Assembly: GCA_018398585.1 (NCBI GenBank)
Contig: JAGTTD010000002.1
Span: 32,542,186 to 32,606,185, forward strand
DNA: 64,000 nucleotides
Source: Simmondsia chinensis
Taxonomy: Eukaryota; Streptophyta; Magnoliopsida; Caryophyllales; Simmondsiaceae
Reading direction: 5' to 3'
Part shown: one piece after another, positions 32,009 through 41,339 of the stretch
Layout: each line of letters opens with the position of its first letter
How positions within the stretch are numbered: position 1 is the stretch's first letter
The notes under the pieces: generated by a model
What the model was told of the DNA's origin: nothing
The model's database searches: none
The model's input: only the letters and a program-made list of their open reading frames with translations
Translations under genes and position numbers: made by a program

Positions 32009-33656
32009 GATCAGGAGTGGATTTGAGATACCGGAGAATACGCTTCACAGCCTGCCAGTGGGGATCACGGGGAGCATGCATGAACTGGGAGACCAGGTTG
32101 ACAGCATAGCATATGTCAGGACGGGTCATAGTGAGGTACTGCAGGGCACCCACTGCGCTCCTATACTCAGTAGGGTCCTCAAGTAGGGCCCCGTCACTCA
32201 AAGAGAGATGTGCTCGGGTGGGTAGGGGGGTTTTGACTGGTTTGGCGTCGCAGAGACCAAGTTTGGTGAGAAGGTCCACAGTGTATTTGTGTTGGGAGAG
32301 AAAGAGACCACTAGAATTGCGAGTGGCCTGAATACCAAGAAAGAAGTGGAGCGGGCTAAGATCTTTCATCGAAAACTGGGTCGAGAGGGACTGGATGAGA
32401 GACGTGAGGTGCAAGGGGTCAGACCCAGTGAGGATAATATCATCAACATAGAGGAGGAGACAGGTCAGATGAGAACGTGTTTTATGGATGAATAGTGAAG
32501 GATCAGCCCGACAACAGGTGAAGCCAAGGTGAAGGAGGAACGTACTGAACCATTGGAACCATGCCCGAGGAGCCTGCTTCAACCCATACAACGCTTTCCG
32601 AAGGCGGCACACGTGATTAGGAAACTTTGGATGTATGAAGCCTTGGGGTTGTTTCATATAAACTTCTTCCTTAAGGTGACCATGTAGGAATGCATTTTTA
32701 ACGTCCAACTGCTGTATAGACCAGTTGTATGTTACAGCAAGTGTAAGTATAAAGCGTATGGTGATAGGTTTAACAACAGGGCTAAAAGTCTCCTTATAAT
32801 CAAGGCCTTCACGTTGATGAAAGCCTTGAGCAACAAGGCGGGCTTTGAACCGTTCAACCGAGCCATCTGCTTTATATTTCACTTTATATTTCCAAGTGCT
32901 ACCTACAAGGTTTTTCGAGTGGTCATGTGGGACAAGATCCCAAGTGTTGTTAAGAAGTAAGGCATTAAATTCATCCGCCATGGCTTGCTGCCATTGGGGA
33001 TTTTTAGCGGCCTGCGAGTAACATGTGGGCTCTTGAATTACCGTAATAGATGATAGTGAAAGTGGGTACCGATTTTTACGGATCCCATCCTTAAGCCGAG
33101 TACGCATGGGATGCACATTATGAGTAGGGGAAGGCGGTGGGTTAGGCACAGGACTAGGGTCGGACTCGAAGTTTGGAATAGATGACGAAGGTGTATCATC
33201 ACTGGTCACAAGGACCGAAGACCCGAGAGGGGAGGGGGGTTTGGCGTCCGATGGTGCGGGCGGGGACTGCGCAGGCAGTCGGGCCAGTGGACCGACACTA
33301 GCGGGGACGGGAGGGACCGCAGGCACCAGCGGGGTTAGCCCACAGTCAGGAGGTGCTGTGGCGGGTTTGGCCGGAGCCGGAGTCGCGGATGCAACACCCG
33401 GGAAAGGGGAAGTGCAAATTACCAACGGTACATTATGGTAAGCATCAGTTTTGGGCACATCAGGGCTAATTAGTTCAGTATAAGGGAATCTGGATTCATC
33501 AAAGACTACATGCCTACTAACATATATTCGTTTGTTTAAGACATCAAAACATCGGTAACCTTTATATCGAGCCGCATACCCAAGAAAAATGCATGGAGTG
33601 GAATGAGGGGCTAATTTATGAGGGCACGAGATGTGATGTTGGGGTAACAAACACAC
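31833..33656 (-). pseudogene. Copia integrase end, RT and most of RNase H (shifted frame)
   Basis: Begins inside the integrase C-terminus (PHKLAPHSTPCIFLGY) and passes a Pro/Ser-rich linker (about 85-180). RT (about 235-480) follows with WKYKVKYKADGSVERFKARL, LDVKNAFLHG, LYGLKQAPRAW and the catalytic YVDD at 403-406. It then enters RNase H (ADADWGGCPDTRCSTTGY). The frame is lost at ISWRAKK, where the A-run adds a base. All RT catalytic residues are present, so only the joins to the neighbouring frames are broken. Confidence 0.92.
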
Positions 33657-36262
33657 TCAAAGACTCTAAAACGACTATAATCAGGGTTGGTATGAAAGAG
33701 TTTTTGAAAGGGAGAGAAGTTAGAAAGATTTGGTGTAGGGAGACGATTTATGGTAAAACATGCCGTGCAAAAAGCGTCGTCCCAAAATTCATAGGGAAGT
33801 TTTGAGTGAATTAAGAGAGTCCGTGCCATTTCAGATAGATGTCGATGCTTGCGTTCCGCCACCCCATTTTGTTCGGGGGTATCAGGACATGATAGCCGAA
33901 AGTGAATTCCACCATCCCAGCATAGCGCATTCATGCGCCGATGATCGAATTCACCCCCACCATCACTTTGGAAAACTTTAATTTTCAAATTAAATTGGTT
34001 TTCAACTAAATTTTTGAAACCGGTGAATATGTCATAAACTTCAAATTTGTGTCGCATCGGATAGAGCCATGTAAAGCGGGAAAAGTCATCAACAAATAGA
34101 ACATAGTATTTAAATGCAGAATTAGAGGAGACGGACGATTGCCAAACATCAGAATGTATAAGCTGCAAAGGCATGGTAGTGTTATGTAGCACACGTTCAA
34201 AAGGCAATTTTCTAGATTTATCCAGACAACATGAAGAACATTTATCTAGAAATGTAACAGAAGGACAAAAATGTTGTTTACACAAAGTATTGAGAACAGA
34301 GTTGCCTAGATGCCCTAGTCGCTGATGCCATAATGCGCCATGAGTGACCCGTGCAAGGAGCCCAATGTCATGTGGTGAGAAGTTATAAAGTGGTCCATTA
34401 CTGGGTACTTGTAGAAGCGGTGTCCCCGTAGCTCGGTCCTTAACACAAAAAGAGTTTGAGTCAAATTCAACTCGACATTTATTTTCACGACATAATTGTT
34501 TAATCGACAGAAGGTTGTGAGTTAGATTAGGGACAAGCATAACATTGTTTAAATGAAGGGGTGTTTTAGGTATTGTAGTAGAGCCCACATGTGTTACAGG
34601 CAAAAAGGCCCCATTCCCAACAAGAACACCTTTATGACCAGAATAAGGAAGTAGGTTATAGAGGATACCTGGGTTCGGCGTCATATGGTTGGAAGCACCC
34701 GAGTCAGGATACCAGTTGTAGTCATGTGGTTCCCCCATTGTCATGGCAGCGAAGGATTGGCTAGGGTCCGGGAATGAGGAGTTGTCGAAGCGATGAGAAC
34801 AGGTAATAGCAGTATGACCAGTTTGTGAACAGATCTGACAAAATTGGGGAGCGGGGCCGAGCACACCAGCATTAGAGTGGAAGGGGGGATCGATCGGAGG
34901 TCGAACAGAGTAGGGAACACTAGAGGATGGCACCCCAAGGTGGGACCCGTACGGTAGGCTGGTATGGGGTGGCTTGCCACCGCGGCCCCCACGACCCCCT
35001 TTCCCCTTCCGACCACGACCACGGCCGCGGCCACCGTTTGTGTGGTGCGGTTGGGGGGGTTGCCCGGAAGCAACCATGGCATGGGCAGGGTCCGGGTTGG
35101 TACGGCCATTGTTACGGTTGAGGGCACCTTCCTCATTAAGTAAAGCGGATTTTAACGCATCATAAGAATACAATTTTGAAGTTTGTCGGGTAAAAGTTGC
35201 AAAAGCTGCGTATTCAGGGGGTAACCCATGAATAGCAAAGTGTTGAAATTCTCTAGCAGACACAGGCGAGTCAATGGCAGCTAAATCATCTGCAATTGAT
35301 TTAAGTTCAGAAAGGTAGGCATCCATGGTTTTGCCATCTTTACGTAGGGTTATGAGTTGAGTCCGGAGGTCATACTCCTTAGCCATGGAGTGATCCCTAA
35401 AACGCTTAGCCAAGGCATCCCACATGTCTTTGGAAGTTGGATAGCGGACAATATCATTAATAAGGGAGCGGGAGAGAGTGGCAGCTATACAAGATCGGAG
35501 ACTCTGATCTGTGCGTAGCCATGTAATGTAATCCGGATTAGAATAAGTCGATCCGGTGGGGAGAGTTATTTGAGCAGGGGGACAGGGGTAAGATCCATCA
35601 ATGAACCCTAATAATTGGTGTGCAAGTAGTAACATGTTAAATTGTTCTTTCCATGGGGGATAATCAGAAGTTGTTTCGAGTTTAATTGTTACAATGCTAG
35701 TGATATTGGATAAAGGAAGAACAATTGGGGGAGCGGGATGGTTATAGATATTAGGGTTGAAGTAATTTGTATTTAGGTAATTGGGGTTTGGGGAAGAGAG
35801 AGGGGCGGCTGATGGCGCCACACCGGCATCCCCACCGACATGGGGGAGGGTCGGGAAGATTGCCGGAGCAGGTGCGCCACCGTCGGTTGGCCGGAATCCA
35901 CTGGACAGTGTGGGTCCGGCGAAGCCAGCACCGAGCGAGGGTGCAGGGAAAGCAGAAAATTGGTTCAACAATGACGGGATGCCCAGATTAAGGGTCGGGT
36001 TCGATAATGACCTCCCAAGTGGTGGTAGAGTACCGGAGATGGCGACACCGGCATCCACCGACCGAGAGAAGGAAACACCGGTGGTGGTGGTTCCGACAAT
36101 AGAGGTGTCGGTCACCACCCCTGGTGGGCTAAGCGCTGCGGTGGTGGGCAGAGCACCGGCATGGGGAGGGCCGGGCACTGCCACCGAGCGGGCGCCGCTG
36201 GGTGGGGAGGAGGGGAGGGAGTTTAGGGCATTTGCGTAGGATCGATTTGGATTAGAAGCCAT
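33611..36262 (-). CDS. Copia Gag-protease-integrase, C-terminally shifted (883 aa)
   Basis: A Ser/Pro-rich N-terminus (1-180) precedes gag (about 185-385: WKEQFNMLLL, MWDALAKRF) and a Gly/Arg-rich basic segment (410-430). The zinc knuckle C475-X2-C478-X4-H483-X4-C488 is perfect. Protease has D520-S-G-A. The integrase zinc site is H646-X4-H651 with C675/C678. The integrase core has D705, D767 and E803, with the phrase PEQNGVAERKHRH. The frame fails at NITSRALIN, where a one-base loss (or two-base gain) near 33620-33628 switches the downstream text to the 31833-33656 frame. The start ATG lies about 200 bases after the primer site. Confidence 0.9.
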   Translation of the reverse strand: MASNPNRSYANALNSLPSSPPSGARSVAVPGPPHAGALPTTAALSPPGVVTDTSIVGTTTTGVSFSRSVDAGVAISGTLPPLGRSLSNPTLNLGIPSLLNQFSAFPAPSLGAGFAGPTLSSGFRPTDGGAPAPAIFPTLPHVGGDAGVAPSAAPLSSPNPNYLNTNYFNPNIYNHPAPPIVLPLSNITSIVTIKLETTSDYPPWKEQFNMLLLAHQLLGFIDGSYPCPPAQITLPTGSTYSNPDYITWLRTDQSLRSCIAATLSRSLINDIVRYPTSKDMWDALAKRFRDHSMAKEYDLRTQLITLRKDGKTMDAYLSELKSIADDLAAIDSPVSAREFQHFAIHGLPPEYAAFATFTRQTSKLYSYDALKSALLNEEGALNRNNGRTNPDPAHAMVASGQPPQPHHTNGGRGRGRGRKGKGGRGGRGGKPPHTSLPYGSHLGVPSSSVPYSVRPPIDPPFHSNAGVLGPAPQFCQICSQTGHTAITCSHRFDNSSFPDPSQSFAAMTMGEPHDYNWYPDSGASNHMTPNPGILYNLLPYSGHKGVLVGNGAFLPVTHVGSTTIPKTPLHLNNVMLVPNLTHNLLSIKQLCRENKCRVEFDSNSFCVKDRATGTPLLQVPSNGPLYNFSPHDIGLLARVTHGALWHQRLGHLGNSVLNTLCKQHFCPSVTFLDKCSSCCLDKSRKLPFERVLHNTTMPLQLIHSDVWQSSVSSNSAFKYYVLFVDDFSRFTWLYPMRHKFEVYDIFTGFKNLVENQFNLKIKVFQSDGGGEFDHRRMNALCWDGGIHFRLSCPDTPEQNGVAERKHRHLSEMARTLLIHSKLPYEFWDDAFCTACFTINRLPTPNLSNFSPFQKLFHTNPDYSRFRVFECVCYPNITSRALIN

Positions 36263-36446
36263 TGCTCAAATAAATTATGAAAAGGTACGCAAGAAAGAAA
36301 AGAAAACAGTAAAAGATGTAACGTACTAGAGAATTCAACACTTCAATTGCATAGAGAGAAAAAAAAAAAAAGAACAAAAAACCCGACAAACAACGAAATG
36401 AAAAGAACAGCGGAAGGAAAAAAAAAAAAAAGAAAATCAGAGTAAT

Positions 36447-36459
36447 TGCTATGATACCA
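36447..36459 (-). other. Primer binding site, initiator tRNA-Met type
   Basis: On the minus strand TGGTATCATAGCA begins immediately after the LTR end CACA, one base from TGGTATCAGAGCA. Confidence 0.85.
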
Positions 36460-36622
36460 TGTGAATAAATATAATTAAATGAATAGAGGAGTACATGAAG
36501 TTCACAATATATAGGCAAACACCAAGAGGCAAAAGACTAAGAATACCCCTAGGGTTACATAAGTCAAAGGGCAAAAGGGTAAATTGTAAAACCCTAGGAA
36601 CATTCTAGAATATAGTCTAATA
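36460..36622 (-). repeat. 5' LTR (right) of the young copia element
   Basis: 163 bp. It differs from the left LTR by an extra C (ACCCCTAGGG versus ACCCTAGGG) and one C/T change near the GTAAAYTGTAAAACC block. The plus-strand boundary GTCTAATA/ATATG is clear. Confidence 0.93.
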
Positions 36623-36627
36623 ATATG

Positions 36628-38526
36628 TACATGTCACTCCTTAATGTTAGGCATTTTCGTATGAATATCAAATATCTTGGCCTTCAAACCATTTGGGGAA
36701 GGGGTAAGAAGGAGCCTCTCCATTTCTTGTTGGATAAAGTTAGAGGTAACACACGGGGGTGGAAATCCAATTTATTATCTCATGCCGGACATGAAATTCT
36801 TCTCAAATTTGTTGTCGCCCCTATTCTGATTTATGTTATGAGCTTTTTTTTTTTTGTTAAAACTTTTGTTAAAAGATTAATTCTCGTGTTGCCAATTTTT
36901 GGTGGAGTGGTGATGAGAATTTAAATAGACATATTCATTGGCATAGTTGGAAATGCTTAACGCGTCCAAAGAAGTTGGGGGGTTTGGGATTTCGAGATAT
37001 GGAAGGCGTGAACAAGGCGCTTGTTGCCAAACAAGCATGGAGACTTACGTCTCAGCCTTATACTTTTTGGGCACGAATAATAAAAGCTATCCATTACCCT
37101 AATTGCGATTTCAGGGAAGCTAGGCTGAGAAGTAAGCCTTCATGGTTTTGGAGGAGTGTCCTCTTGGGCCGAGATTTTCTTGATCATGGTATTAGGTGGT
37201 ACGTTCATAATGGAAATTTGATTTCTTTATTGGACGAAAAATGGCTCCCAAAAGATCCACCACAGATAGTTACGCCTTCTAATCCCGAAGCTCTTAATCT
37301 AAAGAAGGTAGTTGATCTTATTAATCTGATTTCAAGGAAGTGGAAGGATGATCTTATCAAACGATTCTTCTCACCAAGTGATGCTTCTCTCATTAGATGT
37401 ATCCCAGTTTCAGCTCCTGATATTGAGGATTGCTTGATTTGGGCCCCGAATAGGAATGGTTGTTACTTTGTTCGATCGGGGTGTGTGGCGACTCCATGAG
37501 GAAGCAGTTTGGGATATAGCATCTTCTTCTTCAAGTTATAACTCACGTATTTTCTCTTCAATATGGAACCTTATGGTTGCTCCTCGGGTCAAAATGGCCC
37601 TATGGAGGATGGCTTGTAATACTTTGCTAACTTTGGAGAATCTAAGATCTCATCACTTGATTGTTAACTCTGTTTGTACTCGATGTGGCTCACAGCCGGA
37701 AACTTTGGACCATATTCTCTTTTTCTGTCAACCTGCTGCTCTAGTTTGGTTCTCTTCTTCTCTCGGACTCAGATCAGCGAAGGAAGGTTTTCCTGGTTTT
37801 GCTAGATGGTGGGAAGCCATCTTGAGCACACTTGGAGCTCGATCTGGATTGTTAGAGACTATTGCTTATTTATGCTGGTGGATATGGAAAACCCGCAACG
37901 CTTTTATATTTAATGGTCATATCCTTGATCCGTCTTGGGTTTATCAACATGCTATGCAGGAGCTATGTCAGATCAGTGACATTAGAGGAATTTACCCTCG
38001 GGATGTTACTAGTCATGGTATTGCTCGACCAAGTATGTGGTCTAGGCCCCCGCGGGGCTTTATTAAAATTAACTGTGATACCGCTTTTAATTGAAGGACT
38101 TTTAAGGCGTTGGTGGGTGTTGTAGCTCGAGATGATGAGGGCAACTTCGTGGCAGGATGGTGTGGAATGATGTGGTGTCGACATGCTCAAGTAGCGGAAG
38201 GTCATGCAATTAGAGCGAGAGTTATGTTTGCTCAATTATTCAAGTGGAGGAATGTAATTATTGAATCAAATTGTTAAATTGTTATTGATATTTTTGTTAA
38301 TGTTGTTAGGGACTGTGATATTGGCCTGCATGGCATTATATTAGATGTTAGGATGGTACTCATGGACTTTGATTGTATTAGGTTCTCCTGGGTTCCAGGA
38401 ATATGTAACTCGGTTGTTCATCTAGTTGCAAGGAGTCATTTTTATGGTCGTTGTAATCATTTTAGGGATGGTTTTCACCCGTCTGATGTAATCTCCTGCT
38501 TAGAACGGGAGAAACTTTTTATGTAG
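36628..38526 (+). pseudogene. LINE ORF2, part 3: RT tail, zinc-binding and RNase H domains
   Basis: Resumes with KYLGLQTIWGRGKKEPL and GWKSNLLSHAGHEILLK. It continues with GGLGFRDMEGVNKALVAKQAWRL (about 36978) and a zinc-binding region with MALWRMACNTLLT and CTRCGSQPETLDHILFFC (C-X2-C...H-X5-C, about 37670-37730). The RNase H domain starts at FIKINCDTAFN (about 38060) and ends near VVHLVARSH. Breaks include an A/T-run shift near 36850, a shift near 37480 and stops at 38092 and 38275. It is the best preserved part of the LINE. Confidence 0.85.
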
Positions 38527-38995
38527 CCCCTTTGGGGCATTGTTTTGATTAAAAAAAAAAAAAGAACTAATTAGTTAAAACAATTGAGATAATCTATTCA
38601 ACACCTAAATTGGTTCGAAGGGGTATGCCTTAAGACTATTTCATTGCCCTAAACCCTAATTAAATATTAATATGGATTTAGAGCTTTTTAACGTAAATTC
38701 TAACAGTCATTGCCGTAGTGAGATGTATTACGTGCATCCTAGACTGACATACATAAATTCATTCCTTAGACTACTTTGATTAACTGATTGATTTAGATTA
38801 ACCGTTTTTTCTTGAATTAGTTAATTGCTCAGATTCTCCAACAAAATAGGAATTTTAATAGTTTGACAATAAATTGATTTTAACTTTATACCGATTCCAT
38901 GAGGATTTGACACCCATATACACTCCATAGCTACGACATGCTCGTATGCTTACAAGTGCACGATTTTCACACTCTTCAAAATCACATCACGTTTT

Positions 38996-39013
38996 TGGTG
39001 CCATTGTCGAGAA
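38996..39013 (+). other. Primer binding site, tRNA-Asp type
   Basis: TGGTGCCATTGTCGAGAA, a decayed match to the TGGCGCCGTTGCCGGGGA site used by Athila/Tat-type gypsy elements. It lies six bases after the LTR end. It identifies the family of this LTR and, by similarity, of the solo LTRs at 5077 and 39854. Confidence 0.75.
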
Positions 39014-39140
39014 TCGATAATCAATGTCTAGAAATTATACATATCTATCATCTCAATTTCTTGGTTTTGATTCTAACGTTCAGTATACCGTTGTTCAAGA
39101 AATTAGAGCTAGAAGGGAGCCAAAGTGGATCCCTCAGGAG
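39014..39140 (+). other. Short stub of gypsy internal domain
   Basis: About 130 bp after the primer site, with no gag motif that I can identify, before LINE-like RNase H sequence starts near 39145. The rest of the gypsy element is gone, so this is a truncated element. Confidence 0.45.
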
Positions 39141-39144
39141 AAGG

Positions 39145-39512
39145 ACTAGGTTAAAATTAACTTTAATGGGTCAAAAAGACATGCCTCCTTATCTTATGGT
39201 TTGATCAATTAGGATGTGTATGGAAGAATTCTTAACTTTGATCATGGAAGTATTGGCAATGCTCCCATTCAATTGGCAGAGGCCTGATAGCTAGGCAAGG
39301 TATTAAAAGATGTCTAAACTTAAATTTAACTTGTTTGCACATTGAAGGTGATAATCTTGCTATAGTTTGGATCAGTAAGTGTGAGTTTTAATTCCTGTGG
39401 CAAATCAAAATCATTTTAGAGGATACCTGGAACATGTTACAACAATTTGTGAAGTAACAAGTCTCTCATGCACTTTGTGAGGGTAACGAGGCAGCAAATA
39501 GGATGACAGCCG
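39145..39512 (+). pseudogene. RNase H remnant of a second LINE
   Basis: The text KINFNGSKRHA, then a block around LAEA, CLNLNLTCLHIEGDNLAIVW and SHALCEGNEAANRM, matches the RVT_3-type RNase H at the end of plant LINE ORF2 (expected KLNFDG, NNVAEA, VEGDSL, REGN.AAD). Stops interrupt it. It is bounded on the right by the copia LTR at 39513. It is not continuous with the LINE at 23171-38564, which has its own RNase H and poly(A). Confidence 0.6.
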
Positions 39513-39785
39513 TGAATTACATTATGTGTTTTGTAATTATAATGTATTTAGTGTTGGATTTATTAGGACATTGAATAGGTCACATTTCTTTCATCAATGA
39601 CCTCTTTTCCTCTACTCCACAACTGGCCAACCCTTCATGGTCAAAAATGGCATTTTAATTTTTTTTTTCCCTAGCGTTTACTTTGTAGATATTATAAAGA
39701 GGTGCTAGTAGCTATATGAATATCATCCAATTTCAAAGTATTATATTGTTCTTATGTTGTTCTTATTTTATTTGTTATCTTATCA
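39513..39785 (+). repeat. 5' LTR of the 39.5-49 kb copia element
   Basis: TGAATTACATTATGTG to TTATCTTATCA. It shares TTTGTAATTATAAT with 45649-45662 and ATTTATTAGGAYATTGRATAGGTC, then GTGCTAKTAGCTATATGAAT, with 48744-48945. An internal segment of about 15 bp is absent from the 3' copy at the hAT insertion point. Confidence 0.75.
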
Positions 39786-39794
39786 ATTTTTATA

Positions 39795-39808
39795 TGATAT
39801 CAGAGCAA
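39795..39808 (+). other. Primer binding site, initiator tRNA-Met type
   Basis: TGATATCAGAGCAA, one base from TGGTATCAGAGCAA, about nine bases after the LTR end. Confidence 0.7.
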
Positions 39809-39853
39809 GTTTTGGTCTAGAAAAGTCTTGTTCATTCAGTCTCGAGAAGCTTC

Positions 39854-41255
39854 TGATGGGTCTTATATTTACGCATCTTTTCATTGATATTTTAGCTCTT
39901 TTGCACATGTTTAATTATCACTATTTCGTCACTTTGGCAATATTTATGTTTTACAGGTTCGGAGATTAGAGTTTCCTAAATTGTCAAATTTTAGTGCAAA
40001 CGAGACAAAATTCGATGCGTGGACAATTGAATTAAGTCAATCGGGATTTGGAGTTGGAAGCCGCATTGAGGCCCACACCAGCCCACGTTCACACCAGGCC
40101 CAACACGCCTGTCCAAGCGCGGCCTAGCCATCACCTTAGTCTGTGACCAGCAGCCACGCTTCAACCCACACCAGCTTGACAACTAGCCTCGCTCCTGCCT
40201 AGTCAAGCCCAACACGCGCAGCGTCAGCCTACATTAGTCCAGCTCCAGCGAACCTTAGCCCACCATCCGAGCCCAATGCCAGCAATGTCACAACCCACAC
40301 CACCGTAGCACATCCATGTCCAATCCCACGCTAGTACCCGTAGGGTTTCAGCAGTAGAAGCCCTGTTTTGAGAGCTTATAAGGATCTTTTTGGAAAGCTG
40401 ATTGGGGGTCTTTGTTTTTGGGTTTTGATTTCTCTAGTTTTGATAGTTTACTGCCTCGAATTCCCTCTCTCTCAATTGATTTTTGTTTTACTCTAATTTG
40501 GAAAGTGAGCAATTTGACGTGAGATCGATATGGGCACGTTCAGCTCCTTCTTCACTGGTTCATCCTTGATGAAGAGCTAACTTGCTTTCTGGGGTTTAGA
40601 TGGAGTATTAGTCTTTTTATTCTTGTATTACTTTAATCTTGGGTTAATTTGATTGTTTACATGAATTGCTTGATTGTGATAAATACTTTGAAGTATTATG
40701 ATTTATTTGATTATTCAATTGAGATGATGATTGAGTTTGCAACTTTTGATCATTGATGTTGATAATGACAAATTAATTATTTGTGCTTGTAGCCTTAAGA
40801 TTAATTAATCAAGCAATAATTTTTACCAAATTATTAACTAGAGCCTATCTTCCCTATGATTTAGTTAGATAATACATGATAATTAACAATACGTTAGGTA
40901 GAGCCTATTTTCCATACGTTTTAGTTAGATAGGGTCAATACGTGATACTAACAACATTACGTTAGTAGGTTGAAGCTTATAGTCTAAACCACTACCCGTG
41001 TTGGCTAATAATGGATTCAAAATCGAAGGTTCCAATCTCATGTTCTTTTCCCCTTCAGAATTAGTTTAATTGTCTTTTCCTAAGAGTAGTTAACACACAA
41101 ACCTCAATTTTGTTTGACTCAATTTAGGTCATATAATAAATTCATGTACTCTTAGTCCCCGTTGTTCGACACCCTCTCGCCTTAAACTTCAATTAAGGTG
41201 TATTTAGTGCATAGGGTTTTATATTAAATTTTGATAGACCTAGAAACACACATCA
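39854..41255 (+). repeat. Solo LTR of a gypsy element, second copy type
   Basis: 1402 bp, TGATGGGTCTTATATTT to ACACACATCA, flanked by exact GCTTC duplications (39849-39853, 41256-41260). The first bases align with the solo LTR at 5077 (TGATGTGCTTTATATTT). Late blocks such as GTCCCCGTTGTTCGACACC and CTTGTAGCCTTAAG are typical of tRNA-Asp-primed gypsy LTRs. TATA-like GCTTATAAGG is near 40376. A CA-rich segment with repeated CAGCCCAC/AGCCCA words lies at 40070-40320. No internal domain is attached. Confidence 0.82.
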
Positions 41256-41339
41256 GCTTCATTCACCCGTGTTGTTTCAATTGGCCATGAGCTTTATCTC
41301 TCTCTCTTATTTTCTTTTATGGCTCCTTGTGTTTTAGTT

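Larger units (their letters stand above)
31327..36622 (-). mobile_element. Young Ty1/copia retrotransposon with short LTRs (Ale/Retrofit-like)
   Basis: A 5296-bp element on the minus strand, flanked by exact ATATG duplications (31322-31326, 36623-36627), inserted in the LINE RT tail. LTRs of 162 and 163 bp differ by one substitution and one indel. In its own orientation the LTR starts TATTAGAC and ends TTCACA, so the termini are TA...CA rather than TG...CA in both copies. The gag-pol is nearly complete but split by two frameshifts. Short LTRs and the gag type suggest an Ale/Retrofit-like lineage (inference). Confidence 0.95.
23171..38564 (+). mobile_element. L1-type LINE, split by a gypsy and a copia element
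   Basis: Bracketed by a 15-bp duplication AACTAACTAGTTAAA (23156-23170) / AACTAATTAGTTAAA (38565-38579), one mismatch, and ending in a poly(A) run (38551-38563). Without the two inserts the LINE is about 4.46 kb. It has a ~350-bp CT-rich leader, then ORF2-type endonuclease, RT, zinc-binding and RNase H segments in order. I see no ORF1, so it is either 5'-truncated or a short lineage. Stops and shifts disable it. Confidence 0.9.
22371..38989 (+). repeat. Gypsy-type 5' LTR, split by a LINE
   Basis: Starts near TAATGTGATTTATG and ends ATCACATCA at 38989, immediately before a tRNA-Asp-type primer site. The two halves (22371-23170, 38580-38989) total about 1.2 kb once the LINE is removed. TATA-like CTATAAAAGG is near 22617. 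It shares AAACTCCTATAGAGG, GTAGCCTAGACTAA and GAATTAGGAGTGA with the solo LTR at 5077-6623. The left boundary is approximate because no target duplication can be paired; the downstream LTR is missing. Confidence 0.7.

Noticed and set aside
34741..36239. Gly/Pro-rich open frames overlapping the young copia element
   Set aside because: They are antisense or shifted readings of the Ser/Pro/Gly-rich gag region.
36849..36860. Intron in the LINE RT tail
   Set aside because: The break at a T-run is a frameshift with no convincing splice sites.
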